DNA of 64,000 bases from Kribbella soli (GTDB lineage Bacteria > Actinomycetota > Actinomycetes > Propionibacteriales > Kribbellaceae): contig NZ_SJJZ01000002.1 in assembly GCF_004331345.1 (NCBI RefSeq), positions 992,001-1,056,000 on the forward strand, in the 5' to 3' direction. Shown piece by piece: positions 7,194 to 15,599 of this stretch. Positions within the stretch are counted from its first letter, which is position 1; every line of letters begins with the position of its first letter. Both the position numbers and the translations under genes were made by a program. Below the pieces are notes generated by a model that searched no databases, had not been told where the DNA came from, and saw only the letters and a program-made list of their open reading frames with translations.

Positions 7194-8339
7194 ATGAGTG
7201 AACAGCCGGCCGGCGGGGATCTCTCGCGGTTGCGCCAGCTCAACGCGGCCGCCGTACTGCGGGAGTTGCGCGGCGATCAGCCGCTGACGCTCACCGAACT
7301 GTCGAAGCGGACACGACTGTCGCGCGCTTCGACCGAGGACGTGGCGCGGGACCTGCTCGGGCGCGGCTGGCTGACCGAGGTGGCGCCGGCGTCCGGGTCG
7401 GTCGGGCGGCCCGCCCGGCGGTACCGGTTCAACGCCGGGGCCGGGCGACTGCTCGGGATCGACATCGGCGGGCACAAGGCACTCGCGCTGGTCACCGACC
7501 TGGACGGCGAGGTGCTGAACCAGAGCCGTATCGAGGTCGACCCGGAGCTCGGGCGGCGCGAACGGCTGGCGGTGCTGGATCGGTGCGTCCGCAAGGCCCT
7601 GGCGGGCGCGGGCGTCGACGCGAGGCAGATCTGGTCGACGGGGGTGGCGACGACCGGGCTCGTCGACGGCACCGGGAAGGTAATGCTGTCCGACTCGCTG
7701 CCGGAGTGGACCGGGGTCGACCTGGGTGCTCATGTACGGCGGCTCGTGCCGGGTCCTGTCCGCGTCGAGAACGACTGCAAGCTAGCAGCGCTAGCGGAAA
7801 CTTGGCGCGGGGTCGCGCGCTACGCGAAGGACGTGGTGTTCCTGCTCGCCGGCCTGCGCACCGGCGCCGGCCTGATCATCGACGGCAAACTCCACCGCGG
7901 CTTCGCCAACTGGTCCGGCGAGATCGGCGCCCTACCCGCCGCCGGCTGGCAGCAGGCCCCCGACCACTTGCACACCTGGCTCGAGACCACACCACCCGAC
8001 GCCCGGCGCGGCGCGGACGGGTTCGAGCGGGTATTCGTGGCGGCCCGGGCGGGTGATCGGGAGGCGCTGGCGGCGGTTCAGGCCTACGTGCAGGACCTCG
8101 CGGTGGGGGCGTCGGCGTTGGTGCTGACGCTGGATCCGCAACTGGTGGTGATCGGGGGCGGATTCTCGCGCTCGGCGGACGTGATGGTGGAGCCGTTGCG
8201 GCGGGAGCTGGACCGGTGGTGCCTGCGGACGCCGGAGATCCGGGTGTCGGCGTTCGCCGACGAAGGAGTCGCGCTCGGCGCCGTCCGGCTGGCGCTCGAC
8301 GAGGTCGAGTCGACCATCACCACCGGCCTGAGACCTTGA
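7194..8339 (+). CDS. ROK-family transcriptional repressor without zinc motif
   Basis: A 381-residue regulator of the NagC/XylR/Mlc type. The N-terminal winged helix-turn-helix (LTLTELSKRTRLSRASTEDV) occupies residues 25-80. The ROK sugar-kinase-like domain starts at about 90 with LLGIDIGGHKALALV, the ATP-loop motif, and includes NDCKLAALAE and GAGLIIDGKLHRGFANWSGE. The CxCGxxGC zinc site found in most ROK proteins after this segment is absent; the region reads GWQQAPDHLHTW. The ligand is probably a sugar released by the downstream secreted proteins. Matching operators lie in its own promoter and in the promoter after its stop codon. Confidence 0.9.
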   Translation: MSEQPAGGDLSRLRQLNAAAVLRELRGDQPLTLTELSKRTRLSRASTEDVARDLLGRGWLTEVAPASGSVGRPARRYRFNAGAGRLLGIDIGGHKALALVTDLDGEVLNQSRIEVDPELGRRERLAVLDRCVRKALAGAGVDARQIWSTGVATTGLVDGTGKVMLSDSLPEWTGVDLGAHVRRLVPGPVRVENDCKLAALAETWRGVARYAKDVVFLLAGLRTGAGLIIDGKLHRGFANWSGEIGALPAAGWQQAPDHLHTWLETTPPDARRGADGFERVFVAARAGDREALAAVQAYVQDLAVGASALVLTLDPQLVVIGGGFSRSADVMVEPLRRELDRWCLRTPEIRVSAFADEGVALGAVRLALDEVESTITTGLRP

Positions 8340-8366
8340 CATAATTTTCCTGGACTCCATGATTAT
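8336..8366 (+). promoter_or_regulatory. Promoter with embedded ROK operator for the DUF4832 genes
   Basis: A consensus -35 TTGACA (8336-8341) overlaps the ROK stop codon. The 13-mer TTTCCTGGACTCC (8346-8358) fills the spacer, followed by a -10-like GATTAT (8361-8366). ATAAT and ATTAT also flank the site as a five-base inverted repeat. A repressor bound in the spacer would exclude RNA polymerase. Confidence 0.65.
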
Positions 8367-8401
8367 CCCCATCGCCCCGCCCAGCGAGAGGAAGCATCGT
8401 G

Positions 8402-10138
8402 ATGCGTCCGTTCCGACTGTTGACCACACTTGCCACCACTGGCGCCCTGCTCGCCACGCTGCTGGTCTCCCCCGCCAGCGCGACGATCAGCGGCGCCACC
8501 GCGACCAACACCGCCACGACCGTCACTTATCGATTCACCTACACCGGCACCCCGCAGTTCCTCCGCGTGTACGTCGACACCGACCGCAACCCGTCGACCG
8601 GGTTCGCCCAAGGCGGCACCGGCGCCGACTACCTGCTCGAGAACGGCAGCCTCTACCAGCACACCGGCACCGGCTGGAGCTGGACGCTCGTCCGGTCCGT
8701 CACGTTCTCCAACACCGGCGGCGTCGCCCAGTGGACGGTCGACCGAGCAGACCTCAGCGAGACCGCCACGCCGAACGACGCCGACCTGATCTTCCAGGCG
8801 GAGGCCCCGCTCGAAACGTCCGCGAAGTACACGCAGACCTACACCGGCGGCAGCAGCGGCGGAGACGTGACCTACACCCCGTCGACCGAGAACTTCGCGA
8901 ACCCCGAGCGCGGCTTCTACCACCACACCGGTGATTGCGACAAAGCCGACTTCTCCCAGTCCACCCTGGAGAGTTACCGCACCAGTCAGGGCATCTCGCT
9001 GGTGATGTGCGTCTTCTACCTGGCCGAGTACAAGAACGGCCCGATCGCCCAGCCCGCCCTCGACCAGTTGCAGCAGCAGCTCGCCACGGTCCGCGCGGCC
9101 GGTCTCAAGATGGTGCTGCGCCTCGCGTACACCACCTCCACCACAGGCGACGACGCCACGAAGGACCGCGTCCTGGCGCATCTCGACCAGTTGGCGCCGT
9201 ACCTTCAGGCGGGCAAGGACGTGATCGCCGTCGTCCAGACCGGTCTGATCGGGGCCTGGGGTGAGTGGTACTACACGCAGAACTTCGGCAACGCCGGCGT
9301 CGTCTCCGCCACCGACTGGGCGAACCGCAAGGCAGTCACCGACAAGCTGCTGAGTGTCGTGCCGTCGACCCGGATGATTCAGCTCCGTACGCCGAAGTTC
9401 AAGCGGACCATGTACTCGACCACCCCGGTCCAGCCCGGCGACGCCTACAACGGATCGAGCCTGTCCCGGATCGGTCACCACAACGACTGCTTCCTCGCCA
9501 GCGCGGACGACTTCGGCACGTACGAGAACCCGTCCGTCGAGTACCCGTACCTGCATGCCGAGACGACGTACGTCGCGATGGGCGGCGAGACCTGTGGTGT
9601 GAACGCACCGCGCTCCCAGTGCCCGACCGCGACCGCTGAACTCGCGCAGTTCCACTGGTCGTTCATCAACACCGACTACGAGCCCAACGTCCTCAACTCG
9701 TGGAACAGCGGCGGCTGCCTGGCGACCGTCAGCAAGAACCTCGGGTACCGCTTCCGCCTGGAGTCCGGCACCTACCCGGCCACCGCCTCCCCCGGCGGCA
9801 GCCTGCCGATCAGCTTCACCGTTCACAACGACGGCTACGCCACACCGTTCAACCCGCGCAACCTCGAGCTGGTCCTGCGGAACACCTCGACCGGCACCAC
9901 CTACAAGCTCCCGATCACCTCCGACGCACGCCGTTGGACCGCGGGTACGTCGACCACGGTGTCGCAGACCCTCACCGTGCCCAGCAGTCTTCCGGCCGGT
10001 TCGTACGCCCTGTTGCTGAACCTGCCGGATCCGCTCCTGTCCACTCGCCCCGAGTACTCGATCCGCCTCGCGAACCAAAGCACGTGGGACGCGGCGACCG
10101 GGATGAACTCGCTCCTGCACACCGTCAGCATCAGCTAG
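8402..10138 (+). CDS. Secreted DUF4874/DUF4832 TIM-barrel-like protein with extra N-terminal domain
   Basis: A 578-residue exported protein. Residues 1-28 form a signal peptide (LLTTLATTGALLATLL, then SPASA). Residues 30-145 form a beta-rich module with VYVDTDRNPSTGFA, resembling carbohydrate-binding modules. From about 155 come the DUF4874 signature NPERGFYHHT and then DUF4832, with VQTGLIGAWGEWYY; that glutamate is in the position of a glycoside hydrolase acid on a TIM-barrel strand. The C-terminus is a beta-sandwich ending PDPLLSTRPEYSIRLAN. Enzymatic activity of this family is unproven to my knowledge. Transcription is probably controlled by the upstream ROK protein. The next gene is a paralogue nine bases downstream. 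Confidence 0.85.
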   Translation: MRPFRLLTTLATTGALLATLLVSPASATISGATATNTATTVTYRFTYTGTPQFLRVYVDTDRNPSTGFAQGGTGADYLLENGSLYQHTGTGWSWTLVRSVTFSNTGGVAQWTVDRADLSETATPNDADLIFQAEAPLETSAKYTQTYTGGSSGGDVTYTPSTENFANPERGFYHHTGDCDKADFSQSTLESYRTSQGISLVMCVFYLAEYKNGPIAQPALDQLQQQLATVRAAGLKMVLRLAYTTSTTGDDATKDRVLAHLDQLAPYLQAGKDVIAVVQTGLIGAWGEWYYTQNFGNAGVVSATDWANRKAVTDKLLSVVPSTRMIQLRTPKFKRTMYSTTPVQPGDAYNGSSLSRIGHHNDCFLASADDFGTYENPSVEYPYLHAETTYVAMGGETCGVNAPRSQCPTATAELAQFHWSFINTDYEPNVLNSWNSGGCLATVSKNLGYRFRLESGTYPATASPGGSLPISFTVHNDGYATPFNPRNLELVLRNTSTGTTYKLPITSDARRWTAGTSTTVSQTLTVPSSLPAGSYALLLNLPDPLLSTRPEYSIRLANQSTWDAATGMNSLLHTVSIS

Positions 10139-10147
10139 GAGACGACC

Positions 10148-11557
10148 ATGAGAAGGCTTGCTGCAGCGGTCTGTGCGATTGGACTGCTGCTCCCTGCGCA
10201 GCAGGCGATCGCCGCACCGCCGACGACGACCCGCACCTACACGACCAGCGACGAGGTGATCGCGAACCCAGAGCGCGGGTTCTATCACCACACCGAGACG
10301 CACTACAAAGCCGACAACACCGGCTACGTCCCGCTCGACCTCACCACCTTGCGGAACTTCCGTACCGAGGAACACATCACGCAGATCCTCCGCGTGTTCT
10401 ACCTGGAGAAGTTCGCGAGCCAGGACGTGATCGACAAGCAGTACCTCGACCTGGTCCGCGCCGACTTCCGCACCGCCCGCGCGGCCGGCATCAAGGTGAT
10501 CGTCCGGTTCGCTTACGCGCTTCCCGGCGACGGCTGGCCGCCACCGACGCCGTACGGCGACGCGCCGGTCGCCCGCGTGCTCAAGCACATCCAGCAACTG
10601 ACGCCGGTACTGCGCCAGAACGCCGACGTGATCGAACTCGTCCAGTCCGGCTTCGTCGGACTGTGGGGCGAGGGGTACTACACCGACTACTTCAGCAACC
10701 CGCAGGACCCGAGCCAGGTCTCGGACCAGAACTGGGCCGACCGCAAGGCCGTCGTGACGGCCCTGCTGACAGCGCTCCCCAAGGACCGCATGGTCCAGGT
10801 CCGGACGCCGTACATGAAGCAGCGGATGTTCGGCGTACCGACGGGAAAGGAGGGAGCGCTCTCCGAGGATCAGGCGTACGACGGTTCGGCGCTGGCGCGG
10901 GTAGGGCATCACAACGACTGCTTCCTGGCCAGCCCTGACGACTTCGGGACGTATCTGAGCGACCCGATCGAGCTGGACAAGGACTTCGTTGCCCAGGACA
11001 CCAATTACGTCCCCGAGGGCGGCGAGACGTGCGCAGTCAACTCACCGCGGTCGGACTGGGAGTCGGCCTCGGCCGAAATGGCCCGGCTGCACTTCTCGTT
11101 CCTCAACACCGACTACAACCAGGACGTGCTGGACACCTGGGGTGACAACCTCGAGGTGGCGAAGCAGAAGCTCGGCTACCGGTTCGCACTCACCCAGAGC
11201 ACGGTCACGTCCAAGACCAGGCCGCGCGGCCAGGTCCAGGTCGGCGTGAAGATCCGGAACGACGGGTGGGCAGCGCCGTACAACCCGCACCAGGTGCAGC
11301 TGATCTTCCAGAACGACAAGCACACGTTCAAGGTCACTGTTCCGGCCGAGCCCCGACTCTGGGGAGCCGGTACGACGACCAACCTCGACTGGAAGGTCGC
11401 CGCACCGCCTGTCCCCGGCAAGTACCGCCTGCTGATCAACCTGCCGGACCCGCTCCTGTCCTCTCGTCCCGAGTACTCGATCCGCCTCGCCAACAACGGC
11501 ACCTGGCAGCCGGGCACCGGTTACAACGACCTAGGGCAGACGGTCTCTGTCGGATAA
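10148..11557 (+). CDS. Secreted DUF4874/DUF4832 protein, paralogue
   Basis: A 469-residue exported protein with a signal peptide (LAAAVCAIGLLLPAQQAIA). It is a clear paralogue of the preceding gene but lacks the extra N-terminal module: NPERGFYHHT lies near residue 40, VQSGFVGLWGEGYY near residue 175, the shared VGHHNDCFLAS and GGETC blocks follow, and the C-terminus PDPLLSSRPEYSIRLAN is almost identical. GGAGACG precedes the ATG. The conserved GxWGE glutamate and the position beside a ROK repressor and Gfo/Idh dehydrogenases suggest a polysaccharide-acting function; this is inference. Confidence 0.85.
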   Translation: MRRLAAAVCAIGLLLPAQQAIAAPPTTTRTYTTSDEVIANPERGFYHHTETHYKADNTGYVPLDLTTLRNFRTEEHITQILRVFYLEKFASQDVIDKQYLDLVRADFRTARAAGIKVIVRFAYALPGDGWPPPTPYGDAPVARVLKHIQQLTPVLRQNADVIELVQSGFVGLWGEGYYTDYFSNPQDPSQVSDQNWADRKAVVTALLTALPKDRMVQVRTPYMKQRMFGVPTGKEGALSEDQAYDGSALARVGHHNDCFLASPDDFGTYLSDPIELDKDFVAQDTNYVPEGGETCAVNSPRSDWESASAEMARLHFSFLNTDYNQDVLDTWGDNLEVAKQKLGYRFALTQSTVTSKTRPRGQVQVGVKIRNDGWAAPYNPHQVQLIFQNDKHTFKVTVPAEPRLWGAGTTTNLDWKVAAPPVPGKYRLLINLPDPLLSSRPEYSIRLANNGTWQPGTGYNDLGQTVSVG

Positions 11558-11645
11558 GCGCCAAGTTAGGAGCGGGGAACTCTGCTGGCTGATTCAGGTG
11601 GGTAGGGTTCCCCGCTCTGGCTGCGTGGACGTCGTACCCTGTCGC

Positions 11646-12581
11646 ATGGCCACGCCCCTGATCCTCGACTGCGATCCCGGCCACGACGACGCGCTGGCGA
11701 TCCTGCTCGCGGTCGCCGACCCGGCCGTCGAACTGCTCGCCGTGACGACCGTCGCCGGCAACCAAACCGTCGACAAATGCACCGTGAACGCGCGCCGCGT
11801 CCTCTCCCTCGCGGGCGTCTCCGACATCCCGGTCGCGCGCGGCGCCGACCGGCCGCTGGTACGCCGGTTGCGCATCGCAGATGACGTCCACGGCCGCACC
11901 GGGCTCGACGGCCCGCACTTCACGGACGAGCCATCGGTCCCGGAGTCGCCGTACACGGCGCACGAGCTGCTGGTCGACGTACTGCGCTCGAGACCGGCGA
12001 CGATCGTCGCGACCGGGGCGTTGACGAACATCGCGCGCCTGCTCGCCGACGAACCTGGTCTGGCCGCGAACATCACCGAGATCGTCTGGATGGGTGGGTC
12101 CACCGAGCGCGGCAATATCGCACCGCTCGCCGAGGCCAACGCGTACGTCGATCCGGAGGCGGCGGACGTGGTGGTTCGGTCGGGTGTTCCGTTCACGATG
12201 TGCGGGTTGAACGTGACACATCAGGCTCTGGTGACGGACGACGTACTCGCGCGGCTCGAGCAGATCGGGACGCCGCTGGCGCGGATCTGCAGCGAGTGGA
12301 TGACGTTCTTCGCGTCGACGTACCGGGAGCTGTTCGGGTTCGAGGCGCCGCCGCTGCACGATCCGATCGCGGTGGCGCGGGTCATCGATCCTGCGATCGT
12401 CCGGTGCGTCGAGGCGAACCTGGTGATCGAAACAGCCGGCGAGTGGACCGCCGGTGCCACGGTCGTGGACCTGGACGGCTACACCGGCCGCCCCGCGAAC
12501 GCGCGGATCGCCGTCGGCCTCGACCGGGACGCCTTCTGGGACAAGGTCATCGCCGCGATCGCCGGGCTTTCCGTCTGCTGA
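11646..12581 (+). CDS. Inosine-uridine-type nucleoside hydrolase
   Basis: A 311-residue enzyme of the nucleoside N-ribohydrolase family. The calcium-binding motif LDCDPGHDDALAILL sits at the N-terminus, VTTVAGNQTV follows, and the C-terminal LHDPIAVA block holds the family's late aspartate. It should cleave ribonucleosides to base plus ribose in the cytoplasm for salvage. The ATG at 11646 has no ribosome site, but a -10-like TACCCT (11635-11640) lies five bases before it, so the mRNA may be leaderless. A longer start at 11598 would add 16 residues of unlike composition. Confidence 0.92.
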   Translation: MATPLILDCDPGHDDALAILLAVADPAVELLAVTTVAGNQTVDKCTVNARRVLSLAGVSDIPVARGADRPLVRRLRIADDVHGRTGLDGPHFTDEPSVPESPYTAHELLVDVLRSRPATIVATGALTNIARLLADEPGLAANITEIVWMGGSTERGNIAPLAEANAYVDPEAADVVVRSGVPFTMCGLNVTHQALVTDDVLARLEQIGTPLARICSEWMTFFASTYRELFGFEAPPLHDPIAVARVIDPAIVRCVEANLVIETAGEWTAGATVVDLDGYTGRPANARIAVGLDRDAFWDKVIAAIAGLSVC

Positions 12582-12646
12582 CAGCGGAAGAGCCTTCTCC
12601 CCGGCTGCCTTCTGCCCCAGGGTGGAGGTGTCGAAGGAGGACACAC

Positions 12647-13324
12647 ATGTACGTCGAGAAGCAGTCGGACGCGACCGTTCCGGGCCAGCCCGGGATTCCG
12701 GGGCGCCCGTGGCCGGAGATTCCTGGGGTGCCGCGGCCGGGGGCACCGGAGCGGCCCGCACCGCAGCCGATCCTGCCGTCCTGGTACGAGCCGACGTCGA
12801 TCACGCTCGAGCGCGAGCTGGCTGATCGGCTGCTGGCGGAGCGGGTGATCCTGATCGGCGGCCGGCTCGACGACACACTGGCGAACCACGTCGCGTCGCA
12901 GCTGCTGCTACTGAATGCCCAGGGCAACGACCCGGTCACGCTGCACCTGTCGTCGACGGACTCCGACCTGGAGGCCGCTCTCTCCGTCGCCGCCGCGATG
13001 GACCTGATCACCGCCCCCGTCCACGCCGTCGCCCGCGGCACGGTCCGCGGCCCCGCGATCGCCGTACTCGCCGCCGCCGAACAACGCGAGGCCCACCGCC
13101 ACACGACGTTCGTCCTGTCCGCACCCCGCTTCACCGCCGAGGGCACCGCCGACGAACTGGCCACCCTCTCCGAGGAACACGACCACCAGTCCGCCCGCCT
13201 CCGAGACCTCATCGCCCAAGCAACCAACCGCTCCGCCGACGAAGTCGCCGCAGACCTGGAAACCGGCCGAGTCCTCACCGCCGAAGCCGCCCGAACCTAC
13301 GGCCTGATCACCCGCCTCCGCTAA
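12647..13324 (+). CDS. ClpP-fold protein lacking the catalytic serine (pseudo-protease)
   Basis: A 225-residue protein with a proline-rich N-terminal tail of about 45 residues, then a ClpP fold: RVILIGGRLDDTLANHVASQLLLL matches the ClpP opening and VLTAEAARTYGLITRL its end. The active-site strand reads ARGTVRGPAIAVLAA where ClpP has GQAASMGA, so the catalytic serine is replaced by Gly135. The histidine position reads VLSAPR instead of MIHQP, and the oxyanion GGS loop reads STDSD. It should therefore not cleave peptides; it could cap or scaffold a ClpP ring, or bind tails. GAAGGAGG precedes the ATG. A 65-base gap separates it from the nucleoside hydrolase. Confidence 0.85.
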   Translation: MYVEKQSDATVPGQPGIPGRPWPEIPGVPRPGAPERPAPQPILPSWYEPTSITLERELADRLLAERVILIGGRLDDTLANHVASQLLLLNAQGNDPVTLHLSSTDSDLEAALSVAAAMDLITAPVHAVARGTVRGPAIAVLAAAEQREAHRHTTFVLSAPRFTAEGTADELATLSEEHDHQSARLRDLIAQATNRSADEVAADLETGRVLTAEAARTYGLITRLR

Positions 13325-13393
13325 GACGGCATACCCGCCGGTGACTGGAGATAGGCAATAGCCTGTCCCCAGTCACCGGGGGCTATTCCCACA

Positions 13394-14359
13394 TCAGGGG
13401 AAGGTCAGGACCAGACGCCCGGGGATGGTGCCGGTCGTCTGGCGCTGCCATGCGCTTTCCACGTCGGCGAGGGGGACGGTTTCGTAGGCGACGGTGATCT
13501 CGCCGGTGGCTGCGTGCTGGAGTACGGCGGTGAGTGCGTCGCGGCGTTGGTCCTTCGTGAGCGCGTTGTTCGTGTAGCCGAGGATGCTCGCCGACTTGCT
13601 CCGTAGTACGGCCGACGAGAAGACCGCCTCGTCGTTCGACGAACCACCGAGGTTCACCAGCCGGCCGCCCGGAGCGAGCACCCGCGAGGCAGCCGTCGCG
13701 GCGACGCCGAACACCGAGTCGATCACCACGTCGTACGTCGGCTCACCCAGCCGGGCCGTCAACTCGTCGACATCGGTGCTCAGAGCAATCACTTCGTCAG
13801 CACCCGCCGACAGCGCCCGCTCCCGCGACGCATCCGAGCGTACGACGGCCACGACCTGCGAGGCCCCGAGCACGCGAGCCGCCCCGATCGCCACCTGCCC
13901 GACCGCGCCACCACCGCCGAGCACGAGCACCCGCTCGCCCACATGCATCCGCGCTCTCCAGGTCAACATCATCCACCCGGCCACCCCGGACAGGCCGATA
14001 GCGGCAACGGCCGCATCCCGCACTGGTGCGTCCAGAACGATCAGGTCGCCATCGGGTACGGCGGCCCGCTCCGCGAGACTCCCGTCCCCCGCGGCCATCC
14101 CGGCCGAGGTTGCGAAGAACACTCGCGTGCCGGGGGCAACTGTCTCGGATTCCTCCACCACGCCGACGCCTTGCACGCCCGGGACGTACGGCAGCGCCGG
14201 CGGCCCGAAGTACGACGTACCCGAAGCGCAGAGCAGGTCGAGTGGCACGATCGGGGCTGCGGTGACGCGGACGACCGAGACTCCTTCGCCGGCCACAGGA
14301 TCCGGATGTTCGGCGTGGGACGGCGGCTCGCCGTGGGTGTGCAGGACAGCGGCTCGCAC
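13394..14359 (-). CDS. Zinc-independent quinone oxidoreductase (MDR superfamily)
   Basis: A 321-residue medium-chain reductase with an N-terminal GroES-like domain and a nucleotide domain carrying VLVLGGGGAVGQVAIGAARVLGA. The zinc-ligand cysteines of alcohol dehydrogenases are absent, which places it with NADPH:quinone oxidoreductases. The GTG at 14359 is preceded by GAGGAGA. It is the last gene of the ring-cleavage operon, nine bases after the LigA-like gene, and could reduce a quinone or an unsaturated intermediate of that pathway. Confidence 0.86.
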   Translation of the reverse strand: MRAAVLHTHGEPPSHAEHPDPVAGEGVSVVRVTAAPIVPLDLLCASGTSYFGPPALPYVPGVQGVGVVEESETVAPGTRVFFATSAGMAAGDGSLAERAAVPDGDLIVLDAPVRDAAVAAIGLSGVAGWMMLTWRARMHVGERVLVLGGGGAVGQVAIGAARVLGASQVVAVVRSDASRERALSAGADEVIALSTDVDELTARLGEPTYDVVIDSVFGVAATAASRVLAPGGRLVNLGGSSNDEAVFSSAVLRSKSASILGYTNNALTKDQRRDALTAVLQHAATGEITVAYETVPLADVESAWQRQTTGTIPGRLVLTFP

Positions 14360-14368
14360 GCGGTCTCC

Positions 14369-14728
14369 TCAGGTAGCGATGTCCGGATACGGTAGCGCGT
14401 GCTGCTGCAGCGCCCGCCCGTACGCCTTCTGGTACTCGAGCGGCCCGTGGTCACGCTCGAACATCGCAATGAACAACGTCAGCGTCAGGAACGGATGCGC
14501 CCCCAGCTCGAACAACCTGACGTGGTCATGCTCCCGCAGCGCCGCACGCTCCTCGTCGGTGAAGACGAGCCACGTGGACTTCTCCGCGACCACACAGTTC
14601 AGCACCTGGTTGGCCAGCTCGCGCTCCCACCACTCGACTGTCCCCGCCGCGTCCGTGCGGTATCGCTCGACCAGCTGCGGATCCCGGTCGACGGTGTAGA
14701 GGAACTTGTTCAGCAAGTACTTGCTCAT
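14369..14728 (-). CDS. LigA-like small subunit of extradiol dioxygenase
   Basis: A 119-residue helical protein (MSKYLLNKFLYTVDRDPQLV) of the LigA superfamily, the alpha subunit of protocatechuate 4,5-dioxygenase-type enzymes, which caps the active site of the LigB subunit. Its ATG overlaps the LigB-like stop codon as ATGA, which supports assembly of the two products into one enzyme. Confidence 0.87.
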   Translation of the reverse strand: MSKYLLNKFLYTVDRDPQLVERYRTDAAGTVEWWERELANQVLNCVVAEKSTWLVFTDEERAALREHDHVRLFELGAHPFLTLTLFIAMFERDHGPLEYQKAYGRALQQHALPYPDIAT

Positions 14729-15588
14729 GCCGGCACTCCGTTCGGGTACCAGGTGAAGTACGCCTCCATGGTGTGGAACAGGTCGAGCGAGTCCACGTGA
14801 TCAGCCTTCGCCCCAGCTCCCGCGACGCCCATCATCAACATGAAGTCCATGAAGCCGTGCGTTGCGTTGCCCGGGAGATGCAGGCTGTCGAGCGTCACCT
14901 CGGCCAGGCACCCGTCGAGATCGCCGCTCGCGATCCAGTCCACCGCCTTGCGGTCGAACTCCGGGTCCGGTCCGTGTGCGCCGAACTGCCGCGGCCCGCC
15001 GAGCTCAAGCGACAGGTGCCCGGTGCCGATGATCGCGACCCGCTTGTCGATCGGCCATGACTCCACCAGCTGCCGGATCGTCTGTCCGAGTTCGACGAAC
15101 CGTCCCGGTCGCGGCAGCGGCGGCGCGAAGATGTTGGTGTAGATCGGCACGATCGGCAGATCCGCCTCCGGGCGGAGCGTGATGATCGGGCAGGTGATGC
15201 TGTGGTCGATCCGCAGTTCGTTGCTGAAGGCAAGGTCGAACCCGGCGTCCAGCCCGTTCCGCAGGATGTGCCCGGCGAGCTGCTCGTCCCCGGCCAGCCG
15301 CATCCGCGGGAGCCCGAACTCGCGTTCTTCGTTGTACCAGTTCGCGTCGAAGTACGGCGCCTTGCCGACCAGGAACTGCGGCATGTTGTCCAGCCACAGC
15401 TGGTGGAAGTGATCGCTGCCGACCATCACCAGGATGTCCGGGCGCGCCTTCGTCAGGGTCTCCCGGAAGGCCTCGATCTTCGCCACCCACGCGTCGGCGA
15501 ACGGCGGGCGATCGGCGCCTGTCGCGGTACTGGCCCGGTAGTAGAACGGATGGTGTGTGGAGGCGATCACCGCTGCGACTGTGGCCAT
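14725..15588 (-). CDS. LigB-like catalytic subunit of extradiol ring-cleavage dioxygenase
   Basis: A 287-residue class III extradiol dioxygenase subunit, which cleaves catechol-type rings next to the hydroxyl pair using non-haem iron. Iron-ligand histidines are in IASTHHPFYY near the N-terminus; SDHFHQ and GTGHLSLELGG are further conserved blocks. AAGGAGCACC precedes the ATG at 15588. Together with the overlapping LigA-like gene it forms a LigAB-type enzyme for protocatechuate, gallate or a related acid. The upstream genes encode a citryl-CoA-lyase-like protein and a CoA transferase, an unusual combination for this pathway. Confidence 0.88.
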   Translation of the reverse strand: MATVAAVIASTHHPFYYRASTATGADRPPFADAWVAKIEAFRETLTKARPDILVMVGSDHFHQLWLDNMPQFLVGKAPYFDANWYNEEREFGLPRMRLAGDEQLAGHILRNGLDAGFDLAFSNELRIDHSITCPIITLRPEADLPIVPIYTNIFAPPLPRPGRFVELGQTIRQLVESWPIDKRVAIIGTGHLSLELGGPRQFGAHGPDPEFDRKAVDWIASGDLDGCLAEVTLDSLHLPGNATHGFMDFMLMMGVAGAGAKADHVDSLDLFHTMEAYFTWYPNGVPA

Positions 15589-15599
15589 GTGGTGCTCCT

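Noticed and set aside
8363..10912. An 849-codon minus-strand frame opposite the DUF4832 genes
   Set aside because: Composition is typical of a shadow frame, and the plus-strand proteins have signal peptides and conserved blocks.
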